From NCBI RefSeq assembly GCF_000276665.1, contig NW_004955475.1:6847773-6911772 (forward strand): 64,000 nucleotides of DNA, written 5' to 3'. Below, piece by piece: positions 24,693-35,008 of the stretch. The position numbers were made by a program, and so were the translations under genes. Every line of letters starts with the position of its first letter. Position 1 is the first letter of the stretch. The notes beneath the pieces are model-generated. The model ran no database searches and was not told the origin of the DNA. It worked only from the letters and a program-made list of their open reading frames with translations. The DNA is from Chinchilla lanigera. Its lineage: Eukaryota; Chordata; Mammalia; Rodentia; Chinchillidae.

Positions 24693-24782
24693 AGTCTTGG
24701 TACATAGCTCAGTGACACAGTGCCTGCCTGGTAAGTGCAAGGTCCTGAGTTCAATTCCTGGTACCAAAAATAAATTAACAAG
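24693..24782 (+). mobile_element. ID-type SINE with target duplication
   Basis: A-box acatagctcagtgacac, then gcctgcctggtaagtgcaag and B-box gagttcaattcctgg, with a short A-rich tail. An 11-base duplication, ttcaaaattag, flanks it at 24,682-24,692 and 24,783-24,793. Confidence 0.93.
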
Positions 24783-25386
24783 TTCAAAATTAGTGGGAAA
24801 AAAATAAATAATAAAAATCTAAGCAGAAACAAATGAAGTGGAGACTGAAAGCAATACAAAGGATCAATGAAATAAAGAAATTGTCCTTTAAAGATGAATA
24901 AAGTAGATGCACTGTTAGTTGGGTAAACTAATGAAAGCAGAGAACAGACTCAAATAAATAAAATCAGATATGAAAAGGGAAATATTACAACACCACAGGG
25001 ATAGAAGGGATTATTATAGATTTTTATGAACAATGTGAAGTAAATTTGATAACATAAAAGAAATGGACAAATTCATAGATATATGCACCTTGCCAAGAAT
25101 GACTCATGAAAAAAATAGAAAGCTTGAACAGACCAATAGAAACTTATAAGATGGATTCCATAATTTAAAAGAACTAGCATCAAACAAAACCTAACAAGTG
25201 ATGGCTTCATTACTTAATTCTGCCAAATGCTTAAGGAATTAATACCAAATTTACTTAAAGTTTAAAAAAGAAGTGGAGGGAATCATTTAAAATATATTCT
25301 GTGAATTAAGCTCACTGTTATAACAAAATAACATCAAGGTGCAACAGAAAAAGAAACTACAGACCAATATTCTTGGTAAACAAAGA

Positions 25387-25399
25387 TACACACACACAG

Positions 25400-25434
<35 letters not shown>
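25387..25434. repeat. (CA)n microsatellite
   Basis: About 48 bases of CA dinucleotides with one gt interruption near 25,400, inside L1 ORF2 sequence. Confidence 0.97.
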
Positions 25435-25435
<1 letters not shown>

Positions 25436-26156
25436 AGAAATCACTAGCAAACCGAATCCAACAGCATGTTCAAAAAAAGTTTCAACATGATCAAGATAAA
25501 TTCATCCCAGAGATACAAGGATGGTTCAATATATGCAATTCAATAAACATAACATAAATTTCAAGAAATCAAGAGAATAAATACAAAAAGAGCAAGTATA
25601 TCTTAAATTATGCAGAAAAAATACATTAAATAAAATTCAATATTCCTTATGATAAAAACACTGAATATATTTGGCTTTATATGGCGTGTACTTCAATATA
25701 ATAAAACCACTTAGAAAATAGTGAAAGCTTTCACTATGAAATATGAAACAAGACAAGGATTTTATTGTTGAATAGACACTTCCCAAAACAGATGTAAAAT
25801 TCACCAGCATGTGCATGAAAAAGTACTCAGCAAAACTAGTCACTAGGAGTATGCAAATCAAAACCACAATAAGATATCATTTCACCACCATAAAAGCTAA
25901 CAACAAAAACACTAAAGATAACACTTTTACACACTATTACTAACAATATTGAATATAGTACTGAAAGACCTAGCCAGAGCAACTAAGCAAAAGAATGACA
26001 TAAAGTCAACCCAAATTGAAAATGAAGTACTCAAATTATAATTGTTTGCAGATGACCTGATCTTATGTATAAAAGCATCAAAAGCTCCACTAAAAGTCTA
26101 TTAAAACCAATAAGTAAATTTGACAAAGTTACAGGATAAAAAGTCAACATACATAT

Positions 26157-26365
26157 TTTTTACCAATTTATGGGTTTTCATTTTGCTCAATTGGTGATTT
26201 CTTTTGATGTGCCAACCTTTTCAATAAGATGAGATCCTAGTTGTTGATTCTTTGAAGTATTTCCCATGCAGTTTGGTTTTCCTGCATGAACTCTCTGCCT
26301 ACTCCTATGTGTTCAAGATTTCTACCTACTTTCTCTTTCAGTAGATTTAGTGTTTCTGTTTAAAT
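26157..26365 (-). mobile_element. Reversed internal L1 piece inside a plus-strand L1
   Basis: About 210 bases match the minus-strand L1 at 9,440-9,640 (tttgaagtatttcccatgca, catgaactctctgcctact, cagtagatttagtgtttct). The host plus-strand L1 continues on both sides, with acatac repeated at the edges. It is an internal ORF2 piece without an L1 3' UTR, so it is not an ordinary 3'-anchored insertion. Confidence 0.85.
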
Positions 26366-26816
26366 ATTACATACAAAAATAAGTAGCTTTTATGTATGCC
26401 AATAGTGAGCTATGAAAACATAATTCAAAAAAGAAACCAAATTAAATAACTACAAAAATAAAATACTTAGGAATAAATATAACCAAAGAAGTTAATGCTC
26501 TATAGAATGAAAATTATAAAATATTGATGAAACTGAAGAGGACAAAAAGGTGAAAAGACATTACATGTGCATGGGTGGAAATAATCAATTCTGTTAAAAT
26601 GTTTATACAGCCAAAAGCAATTTATAGAATCAGTGCAATCCCTACAAAAATACCATTAGCATTTTTCATAGACCTAGAGAAATTCCAGGATGTATTTAAA
26701 ACCACAAACACGCACACACACACAGAAATAGTCAAAAGAACAAAGCAGGAGGAATTACATTATCTGGCTTCAAAACACATTATAAAGCTGAAGTCAACAA
26801 AATGGTATAGAATTGT

Positions 26817-27760
26817 GTCATGGTTTGGGGTTTTGCAAGGTGGACAATATAATACAGGACGTATATTTTATAAGGTTATTTATAATAGTCACCCAAATAA
26901 TCATGCAAAAAGAGTGCCAGAAATCTGTCCACACACTAAAGACCAAAGAATCCAGTTTAGGGACTAGGTCCCATGGCAATATCCTGCATGAATCCAGCTG
27001 AACACCTAGAACTCAAAACAATGCCTCTGACAAATCTAACTGGAGACCTAGAGCCCACAACAATGTCTCTTGCAGGCCTGTTTCACGGATCTGTTCTGGG
27101 AAGGCTCAAAGTTCAATGGTGGAAGCTACAAAGTATTTGCCAGTGAGATGAACGATCTGTGCTAGCAGGCTGAGGGATCTGCACTAGAGCCAGGAAGCGA
27201 TGCTCAAAGTAAGAAACAGAGCTCCCCGGGAAAAGTACCACAGCCATCCTCAGCAAATGTCGTCCCGAGCTCCTCCAATGATGAGGAAATCTGAGTTCCC
27301 ATCAGGAAAGCCAATATGGCAAATTTTTCCAGGAGATTACGCAGTGCACCGTCTTCCCCTGTGGAGCCAGGAAGCGATGCTCAAAGTGAGGACCAGAGCT
27401 TTCCCAGAGAACCATAGCCATTCTCAGCGACAATGAGGCCCTGAGCTTCTCCTCTGATGAGATCAACCAAGTTCATTATGCTATTTCCCTACAATTCCTG
27501 TACTGCTCTTTTTCTTTCTTACCATATACCGTAACTCTGGGCAGGAGATTGGAGACTCACTGCATGAGTCCCTGATAACTGGTGTCATGGAAAACATCTC
27601 CAATGTGCCCTGAAGCCACAGCATTTTCACCTGCCTTGTGGTTTTACTAGTAGTGCTTCAACAATCTTTGTATCTCACGAGACTATTCTAGAAACGTCCA
27701 GCATGGACCTAAAATAACTGCTTTGAACACAAGTAATTATTTCACTGGAATTAAACATAA
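26817..27760 (+). mobile_element. LTR-like region of an endogenous retrovirus relic
   Basis: L1 ORF2 text stops abruptly at 26,816 and foreign sequence opens with tgtcatggtttggggt, a plausible LTR TG start. The region has internal direct repeats (27,187 and 27,364; also a shorter pair at about 27,003 and 27,047) and is less A+T-rich than its neighbours. It lies just upstream of gag-like remnants in the same orientation. The 3' LTR edge and primer site could not be placed, so the LTR call is an inference. Confidence 0.5.
27187..27461 (+). repeat. Direct repeat, 177-bp period, two copies
   Basis: 27,187-27,285 and 27,364-27,461 are homologous. Both contain ccaggaagcgatgctcaaag without a mismatch, then diverge through cagagct, gccatcctcagc/gccattctcagc and end in tgatgag. 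Repeated blocks in a retroviral U3 often act as enhancers, but no such activity can be claimed here. Confidence 0.85.
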
Positions 27761-27879
27761 CTGTTAAAGTAAAGGGAAATATTAATTATAATGCTATTTC
27801 ACAACTAGAAGTGAACTTTAAGAAAGAGAAAAAATGGTCAAAATTGCCTATGTCCAAGCTTTCTTTGCACTAAAGAAGT

Positions 27880-28440
27880 AATCCTTACTTGTGTTCATAT
27901 GTAAATGTGAGCTACAGGAAAACCAGACACCTCTCACCTTTAAGACGTCCACTATCACTGAGCCTGAGGGTGCTCCTACTCCACCTTTGGAGCCGGAGGG
28001 TGAGTTTTCCAAGAAAACCTTAATGAAAGATTCAGTCACTATTACTGAGTCTGAGGCTTACCCCTATATGCCTTTTGGGTCCTGAGAGTGGAGATTCTAA
28101 GCCAGCCATAAGTGAAGTATCCACTAGACTGTATCCATTCTTAGCTGATTTTGATCAAGCTCCTCAAGGACAAATCCATTATAGGAAATAAATAATATAT
28201 TTAGAATTACCCACGTCTACATGTCTTTTACTCTTTGACTTAAAACAGATCAAGTAAGATCTAGGAAAATTTTCAGATGATCCTGATAAGTACATTGATG
28301 CCTTTACAGGATTTGTTCAAACCTATAAACTAGGTTAGAGAGATATAACCCATCTCCAAACACTGACTTCTAATGAGAGATAATGCATACAGACTTTAAT
28401 CTGTGAATTTAAGTGTACTACAGATACCCTGGGATGCATA
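27880..28440 (+). pseudogene. Gammaretrovirus-like gag relic
   Basis: Two gag-like pieces in the same direction. 27,891-28,085 is open for 64 codons and is Pro/Glu-rich, as in the linker upstream of capsid. 28,237-28,390 translates to a capsid-like segment with the DDPDKYID core followed by a Q-T-x-x-L stretch, as in class I ERV capsids. In-frame stops at 28,255-28,257 and 28,336-28,338 and the lack of recognisable matrix or nucleocapsid show an old, dead copy. No pol or env was recognised downstream. Confidence 0.72.
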
Positions 28441-29366
28441 TTTTCAGAGTGGGTATAAATACAGCCTAGGCAGCACTTCTGCAGAGGTGACTAGATATAG
28501 ACCCCAAAATGTCTTGAAGCTCTCTTTGTCCTAGGGCCAAGATTTCCTCTGGAATATTACCTGTTTTTGTGTGTCTTCACAGGCAATATACCTCTCTTTT
28601 AGGCTAGGATTTTAAAACCTTTGATTCAGAGTTATATATTAGAAAGTAAAACCTAAATAATGCAATGGAAATATTTTTATTGTCTCTCTCACTCTACTTC
28701 AAAAGGTTAAAAAGAAGCCATTGACATCCTTTGATTCTTGGTTTCTTTTTCTGCTTGGCAATACAGTTGGAGCCAATCATAACTTTTGTCCCTAGAGCCA
28801 CGTTTTGCTAAGGTTTAGAGATCCACCCTAGGAAAGCTCTTGGTCTTGTCTTTCTGATCCTAAGGTGGCTAGGATTTAGTTCTTACTTGGTGTTACTCTT
28901 CCTTCCCTTCTTCACAGCCTTGACCACAGGAAATAATACAGTCTACAACAGTATTTTTCCCAAGGCAGTTCTCTCCTCCAAGGCTGCTGAATTATAGGAC
29001 CAAGTTTCCAGAATAATGAACTATCCAGAAATAGTTAAAATTACCTTTAACACTCCATCCCATTAGAAGGAACAGTTACATAGGGCTATCAAAACAGGAG
29101 ATTTGGCCATCAGATATGATTATTAAACAACTATGGCTATCAAAACAACAATGAATATCCTGTATAGGTGTATATTCCAATCAGATGAAGTATCAACCTA
29201 GGGCCCATTTTAAAAACTTTCTTTACCTTTACAGGTGTGAAAGAATTTATTCCTTCTAATTCTTATTACAGGAGATCTCTATTAACTGACCTGCAAATAG
29301 TTCTGACTAGTCTATTTATAGTTAAAAATTTTTTAAACTATAGAGTTACTATAATTCAAATTGGTC
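28441..29366. other. Unassigned, possibly more ERV relic
   Basis: About 930 bases after the gag relic. I cannot identify protease, pol or LTR sequence by eye. No long open frame. Confidence 0.4.
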
Positions 29367-29382
29367 AACTATATCTGAGTGC

Positions 29383-29477
29383 GGGCTGGGGATTTAGCTC
29401 AGCAGCACAGAGCCTGCCTGGCAAGCGCAAGGTCGTGAGTTCGATTCCCAATACCAGAAGAAAAGCAAATAAAAACA
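29383..29477 (+). mobile_element. ID-type SINE, well preserved, perfect duplication
   Basis: Opens gggctggggatttagctcag, has cctgcctggcaagcgcaagg and a perfect B-box gagttcgattccc, then an A-rich tail. A 16-base perfect target duplication, aactatatctgagtgc, flanks it at 29,367-29,382 and 29,478-29,493. With the copy at 21,181 it defines the recent ID consensus of this genome. Confidence 0.96.
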
Positions 29478-29493
29478 AACTATATCTGAGTGC

Positions 29494-30216
29494 ACTCTGA
29501 TTTTATAAACAAATGTTTTATGTGCATATGTTTGTGTGTCTAATCTCTAAACATCTGCTTTATTTGAGCTCAATCATTTTTCTTTTTTGCATTTTTGGAT
29601 TTTAGAAATATTTGTCTATAATTTAAGTCAGCTTATAGATAAATGTCTTCAGAATCAAAGACATGCTTCCACTCAAGTTGCCAGCTGGTCAAAATGATGT
29701 TAAAAATAGTTTTATTAATGTAATGCATTTTCCTGTCTATGTACAATGATTTAACAATCATTCATTGGTCAGAATAATGTGTCAGTTTTTATGATTTTAT
29801 TCTCATAGGGCAGCAAAAATTGCTAAGATAATTAAATAGAAATCCCTTAAAGTGGGGGAGCACTTGGATAGAACTCCCCCTGGTAAATAACAAAAACATC
29901 TCCTGGAAAAATCTTATTCTAGCCTTTCTTTGTTAATGGTGCCTTCGTGGTTCCTCTACCCTTATGGGAGACACCCCAATAAATGTTGTTATATATATTA
30001 TTAAGATATGTTTACATTGGTCATTGTCAAAAGGTAAAGTTTTCTATAAATAAAAAAATATATTTTCTCATTAAAAGATGCTCTTAGTACAAAACTATTG
30101 AAGAAACAATTTTTTCACATGGATAAGACAATTATTTCATCTCATGGTGTATCAAATATATTCATACCATCCAGGCATACAGATCTTCTAAAATGTAAAA
30201 CTGGTATATCTTTAGT
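29494..30216. other. Unassigned sequence
   Basis: About 720 bases. A stretch near 29,860-29,990 with actccccctgg and ccaataaatgttg resembles an LTR end, but I could not find its other boundary. Confidence 0.4.
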
Positions 30217-30233
30217 GATAAGCCTTTTCTTTT

Positions 30234-30386
30234 TTTTTTATTTTAAAGATAAAAGGAGGGAAACATTAACAGACATACAACATTTTACAACATATCACAA
30301 GCACAATACAGACAATACAGAGTTACAAACAAAGTGGTAGGGAATTAACAATGGTGGTTGTATTACATATTGATATCTTCAAAGTG
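30234..30386 (-). repeat. Unclassified dispersed repeat, copy 3, with duplication
   Basis: About 153 bases in minus orientation with the tail (poly-T in plus view) at the left. It is flanked by a perfect 17-base duplication, gataagccttttctttt, at 30,217-30,233 and 30,387-30,403. It has the same core as the other copies (caaagtggtagggaattaac). The tail plus long duplication shows L1-type retroposition; it is 5'-truncated compared with 33,614-33,835. Confidence 0.88.
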
Positions 30387-30403
30387 GATAAGCCTTTTCT
30401 TTT

Positions 30404-31944
30404 AGATTCAGATATCTGCCTTTTGCTTGTGTTCCACCTATTTGTAATAAGAGGTATATGTCAAACAAATATGAGACCCAACTGTCAATTTTTTAAAATA
30501 AATGGGTGCTTCTATTATGTCTTTGTTACACATGTGTTATTACACTTAGAGATGCTTAGTTAGTAAAGAGTCCAGACAATGTCACAAATCTCTTTAATGA
30601 CTTTCCATTAAACATGCAACAAATTAGGTGCGAGCTTCTTATGTGCTAGATAAAGGTGATTGACTAAAAATGACATACTCTACCAAAATGGAGATTTAAG
30701 AGTGTTACCAAAATAGTGTCACCATGATTATTACGCTAAAATATTATGTATGGCTTTTGACATAGTTTTCTTTATAAAATATAACTGTTGTTTATTAACA
30801 CTCTATGGGGATTCAACTAGGACAACAATGGTTGGTAATAAATAACAGTCTTGAGGCTATACTTCATACTTCAAAATATTTGATATCCAGATAAAATTAT
30901 AATATTTACACTCACTGCTCCCACTGCAATGCTAATGTCGCTGACCTCTTTTGCTTGTTCAATAACAGGTTTGGGGACCAAAGCTAGAAAGGTTACTGAG
31001 CTAAAAGGACAGCCAGTATTTTGGCCCTGGCTGTCCAAATTCAATGAGGACCCAGGACATGAGGGAAAATTTCCTGAGACATCCTATAATTCTGATCAGT
31101 CACACAACCTCTTGACCAAGGAGGTTGCTGCTCCTCATGAGAGGAGAACAGAGTGAGCAGTGTGCCAAACGAGGGTTACCTGATGAAAAAGTTGCACATG
31201 CTCTCATAGAAAGCAACTCGTGAAGCAAAGGCTAAGACTCATCCTAATGGCTGATACTGACAGAGACTCTATACATGGTTCCAAGGTAAATACTGATGAG
31301 GCTTAAACGACCTGGAGAGATAAGAAGAGGTTAATTTTAATTAATACAGGTCTCAGTTTAACTTTTTCTTGAACATCCAGCAGAAAAGTATAACCAAAGC
31401 AATGTCATAATAATACATTAGATATAGGAAGGGGTTCCAGTCACTAACCCCTTCTAGCAGTTTCTAGTTATAACAGTAATTGGACATTGTTATGGGGTAC
31501 TAACAATAAATTATAATAAAATCTGTAAGAGTTCATAACAATATTACTTCTATCTGAGACCCATTAGATTATCTCTCTGGAGAAACTTCCTGACTGCAGC
31601 CTAGTCTTACATCAACTCTTCTCACCTTGAAGCAGTTAAAATGGAAACCTTGCCCATTCTCCCCTAACTATAGTTATGGATACTGATTCAGAGGGAGAGT
31701 ATTATAGATCACTAAGTTATTTGCACCCATATACTTACCTTTCTTTAAAAATCAATTATAAAAACTAGGGAATACATCTACCCAGAAAAAATTAGACCAT
31801 ATCAAACCTTCCCAAAAATAAACATATTCTATCAGAACTTCATTGGCAAAAGGACAAATCTGATGAGCACACCCAGGGCTCAAATTTTATACAAGGACAC
31901 ATCTGGCACAGAGGAAAGTGTCTCTGATAGGTCTATGCTAAAAG
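30404..31944. other. Unassigned sequence
   Basis: About 1.5 kb. An open frame at 30,929-31,156 (75 codons) has no domain that I recognise. A less A+T-rich patch at about 30,920-31,150 could be an old retroviral or host piece. Nothing else is supported. Confidence 0.4.
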
Positions 31945-32560
31945 ATTAACTCTCAAACTCAATAAGCAATCTCATTAAACAAAATTGCAAAAAACATAAA
32001 GAATAATTTTACCAAAGAAGATATACAGATAGCAAATATGAAAACATTTTTAACATCACTCCCCACTAAGGAAATGTGAATTAAAACCTTATTGTGATAC
32101 CAATAAACACATCAGCATGGCCAAAATAAAAAAAAAAAACAGTTGTCAATAGCAACTTCTGGTGATTATGAGGAGTAAATAGATCAAATATACATTGCTG
32201 GTGGAATGTAAAATGCTCCTATCACTCTGAAAAACATTTGGGCAGTTTCTTATTTTAAAAAATACACAAATTAGCAGTTATATACCTGATCACTTGTTCT
32301 AAAGAAATGAAACTAATTTCATACAAAATAAAAGTGAATATTTATGGAAGTTTTACTTATGTTGCCAAACAACTGGGAGGAACAATCATACAACCACAAA
32401 TAATGGCTGAAGATATTGTAATAAATCCTACTACTACTGAACAACAAAAAAGGGCAAACTACTAATACAAGAAACAACTCAGTCGAATCTCCTTAGAATT
32501 GATCTAGCTATAAATTTTTGTAGTGGTAAAATTTTTCTCATATGGTGCTAAAATTTTGAA
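31945..32560 (+). mobile_element. Old L1 LINE 3' part
   Basis: ORF2 C-terminal text of an older L1 type: accaaagaagatatacagat, caacttctggtgattatgag, and cattgctggtggaatgtaaa, the classic L1 C-terminal order. It is more diverged from the other copies here than they are from each other. Confidence 0.82.
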
Positions 32561-33399
32561 AGACGTTATCATTCAGGAAACTGGGTTAGTGGTACATGTG
32601 ATCTTTCTACTATGTTTTCAAACTGCACTTGAATATATATTTGTTTTAAAATAGGAAGTTTAAAAATATTTAGTGTGGTAAAAAAGTATTAAGTTATGTA
32701 AAGGAAACAATCTGAAAATAATATGAAGGGTAATTGTTGTGAACAGTGTACAATTTTTGAAAAATATTGCAGGTGTCAATATATTGAAAGACATGACATT
32801 TATTGTGGTATATGTTCACAGCTATTGAAGTGAGAGCTAAAATCCTCAGAGAGTATGTCAATTTTCTTAACTGTATTCATAGAGTAATTACAGTTCATAT
32901 AAAATAGCCCTAGCTATTTCATGAGATTCCACAAGCTAATTATAAAAGTTTATGTGGATCATTAAGTAAAAGCAGCCAAGACTGCAATGGAAAAGTAAAA
33001 GGTAGAGATTTTGAAACATATTAGCAAGTGATCAAAATGATCCCATAGGAAAGAGCAAGAGAGCAAAGAAATCACTGCAAAAGTGAAGTTTTTGAGCTGG
33101 CTAATGTGAGGGGATCAAGAACAAAAGTATAGAATTTGATTCATATCACTGTAATAATCAGAGGGAAAGCAGAGAGTGTGTGTAAAGAGGCAAATCCTTC
33201 ATATTGGTGAACATATGAGAAGGAGTTGTTGCATGTTTGGAAATAATAAATTTCTGATCACAATTCCCTGCCAGATGCTTCTGATGTCCCTCCTTACCAC
33301 ACAGGAAGCTCTGTGTGAACAGAGACAGCATATGATGAATATTAGAAACAAATGTAATAGTAAAGATTATAGATTCTCCAGTCCTATACTTTCAAAGTA
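32561..33399. other. Unassigned sequence
   Basis: About 840 bases with no recognised element. The open frame at 33,176-33,400 (74 codons) has no domain. Confidence 0.5.
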
Positions 33400-33470
33400 G
33401 TGGTTGTGTGACCTTGAGAAGTAACTTACCTCTCTATGCCTCAATTTTCTCATTTTACAAATGGAAATAA
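33400..33470 (+). mobile_element. MIR SINE core fragment
   Basis: tgtgtgaccttgagaagtaa, cttacctctctatgcctcaa and ttttctcattttacaaatgg follow the MIR core order. Ancient, about 70 bases. Confidence 0.82.
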
Positions 33471-33613
33471 AATTAGCAAAATTGAAGCAAGAAGATTTAA
33501 AGACCCTAAACAGGCCAATAAGAGGCAGTTAAATTGAGGCATTAATAAAAATTTTAATACCTAAGAAAAGCCCAGGTCCCAATGGATTCATCACTGAATT
33601 CTACAACAACTTC

Positions 33614-33835
33614 TTTGCTGAAAGAAACTGTCAATGAGTCCTTGGTTGATCAGCTTTGTATGTCTCTATCTGTTTTCATGAGAAGCCACTTTGAAGATAT
33701 CAATATGTAATACAACAAGCATTGTTAATTCCCTACCACTCTGTAACTCTGTACTTTCTGTACTGTTCCTTTGCTATTTTGTAAAATGTCGACTGTCTGT
33801 TAATATTTTCCTCCTTTTATTTTTAAAATAAAAAA
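33614..33835 (+). repeat. Unclassified dispersed repeat, copy 4, longest
   Basis: About 222 bases inserted in L1 ORF2; the L1 text stops at ctacaacaacttc and resumes with agagagatctaatgcc. It ends in cctccttttatttttaaaat and an A-rich tail. Landmarks in order: gagtccttggttgatcagc, catgagaagccactttgaag, aatacaacaagcattgttaa, ccctaccactctg. A ggttgatca-like motif near the 5' end is a weak B-box candidate, but no A-box is convincing. Confidence 0.85.
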
Positions 33836-33944
33836 AGAGAGATCTAATGCCAATAGCCCTCAAATTCTTTAATGAAATTGAAAAGGAAGGAACACTACCA
33901 AATTTATTTCTGGAAACTATCATCACACTGATACTGAAATCAGT

Positions 33945-34399
33945 TGTAGTGGTTCATTGATTCTTTCAACTTGAGAAGTTTGGAAGCTTAACTAAACTTC
34001 ACTCAGCAATTGGATCAGCAATTCTACACCCCAGGGTGGATCATCACCTAGATGATATAAAAGGGAAATGAGGAAGGACAGAGGAACTTCCATTCCTTTT
34101 GGAGTAGCTCCAGTCTTCGCCTTCAGCTTGGACTTCATCTCCTTGCTTCTAGTGCAAACTGTTTGGAATCTGCCTTGGATCCTTCATCCTTCCATCACAG
34201 ACTCATCGGCCTCCTGGTACAGACTTGCACAGAACTCTGCAGTGAACTCCAGACCCTGGACTGATTTCTTCAGTCTTCAATGTGCACACACCCTTTGCAC
34301 GCTTCCTCATACAACTCTTTGGCTGACCGTCGTAAGCCAATCTTGTAATTTATTATATATTTGTACATCTTGTGTTATATCAAACCCCTGAATGATACA
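33945..34399 (+). mobile_element. Solo LTR, family not recognised
   Basis: 455 bases from TG to CA interrupt L1 ORF2. Five-base duplications flank it: tcagt at 33,940-33,944 and ccagt at 34,400-34,404 (one mismatch). Rejoining the L1 across it restores the order seen in other copies. A TATA-like gatgatataaaaggg lies near 34,050. It shows no similarity to the MaLR LTRs here. The 107-codon frame inside (34,068-34,391) is most likely incidental. Confidence 0.8.
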
Positions 34400-34777
34400 C
34401 CAGTCAAGCAGTGAACTAAAAAAAGAAAACTACAGGCTAATCTCTTTAGTGAGTATAGATACAAAACTCCTTCATAAGATGCTGGCACATAGAATGTAAC
34501 AAAGCACTAAAAAGATCATACATCATGACACAGTAGGATTCATCCTATGGATTCAGGAATGGCTCATCATATGCAATTCAATAAATGTAACACATCACAT
34601 AAACAGAAACAAGGACAAAAATTATCATCTCAATAGGAGCAAAAAAGCCTTTGACAAAAATCAAAACCCATTCATGATAAATACTCTGAAAATGTAGGCA
34701 TAGAAAGACATTACCTCAATCAGATAAAAGTCATTTATACTAAACAGATTGCCAAAACCATATTAAATCCAGAAATA

Positions 34778-35008
34778 AGGGGCTGGGGAATTAGCTCAGC
34801 AGCACAGTGCCTGCCTGGCAAGCACAAGGTCGTGAATTCGATTCCTGGTACTGGAAAAAAAAAAACGAAAATAAATAAATAAATAAATAATAAAAAATAA
34901 AAAAATAAGGGTCTGGGGATTTCCCTAAGCAGCACAGCACCTGTCTGGCAATCACAAGGTCGTGAGTTCAATTCCCGGTACCGGAAAAAAACAACAAAAA
35001 AAAAAAGT
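34778..35008 (+). mobile_element. Two ID SINEs in tandem
   Basis: First unit 34,778-34,908, with a good A-box (attagctcagcagcac) and B-box (gaattcgattcc) and an (AAAT)-rich tail. Second unit 34,909-35,008, with a damaged A-box (tttccctaagcagcac) and intact B-box gagttcaattccc. The motif agaaata flanks the pair at 34,771-34,777 and 35,009-35,015, which suggests one target duplication for the whole dimer, or insertion of the second unit in the tail of the first. Confidence 0.9.

Larger units (their letters stand above)
24585..26816 (+). mobile_element. L1 LINE, ORF2 part, with insertions
   Basis: Plus-strand ORF2 from the mid-region to the C-terminal side. It contains an ID SINE (24,693), a CA microsatellite (25,387) and a reversed L1 piece (26,157). 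The RT box at 26,045-26,056 reads F-A-D-D, the only fully conserved one in the window, but the surrounding frame is shifted and stopped. The 5' start is unclear; the right end is cut by the ERV-like region at 26,817. Confidence 0.87.

Noticed and set aside
26045..26056. Intact F-A-D-D box as a sign of an active L1
   Set aside because: The surrounding frame is shifted and stopped, the element is 5'-truncated and carries several insertions.
27187..27461. CRISPR-like or satellite array
   Set aside because: Only two imperfect copies with a long period in a eukaryotic LTR-like region.
30929..31156. 75-codon frame as a small gene or exon
   Set aside because: No recognised domain or convincing splice pair, and of a length expected by chance; kept only as part of an unassigned region.
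34068..34391. 107-codon frame as a gene
   Set aside because: Contained in a solo LTR with no family resemblance to a protein.
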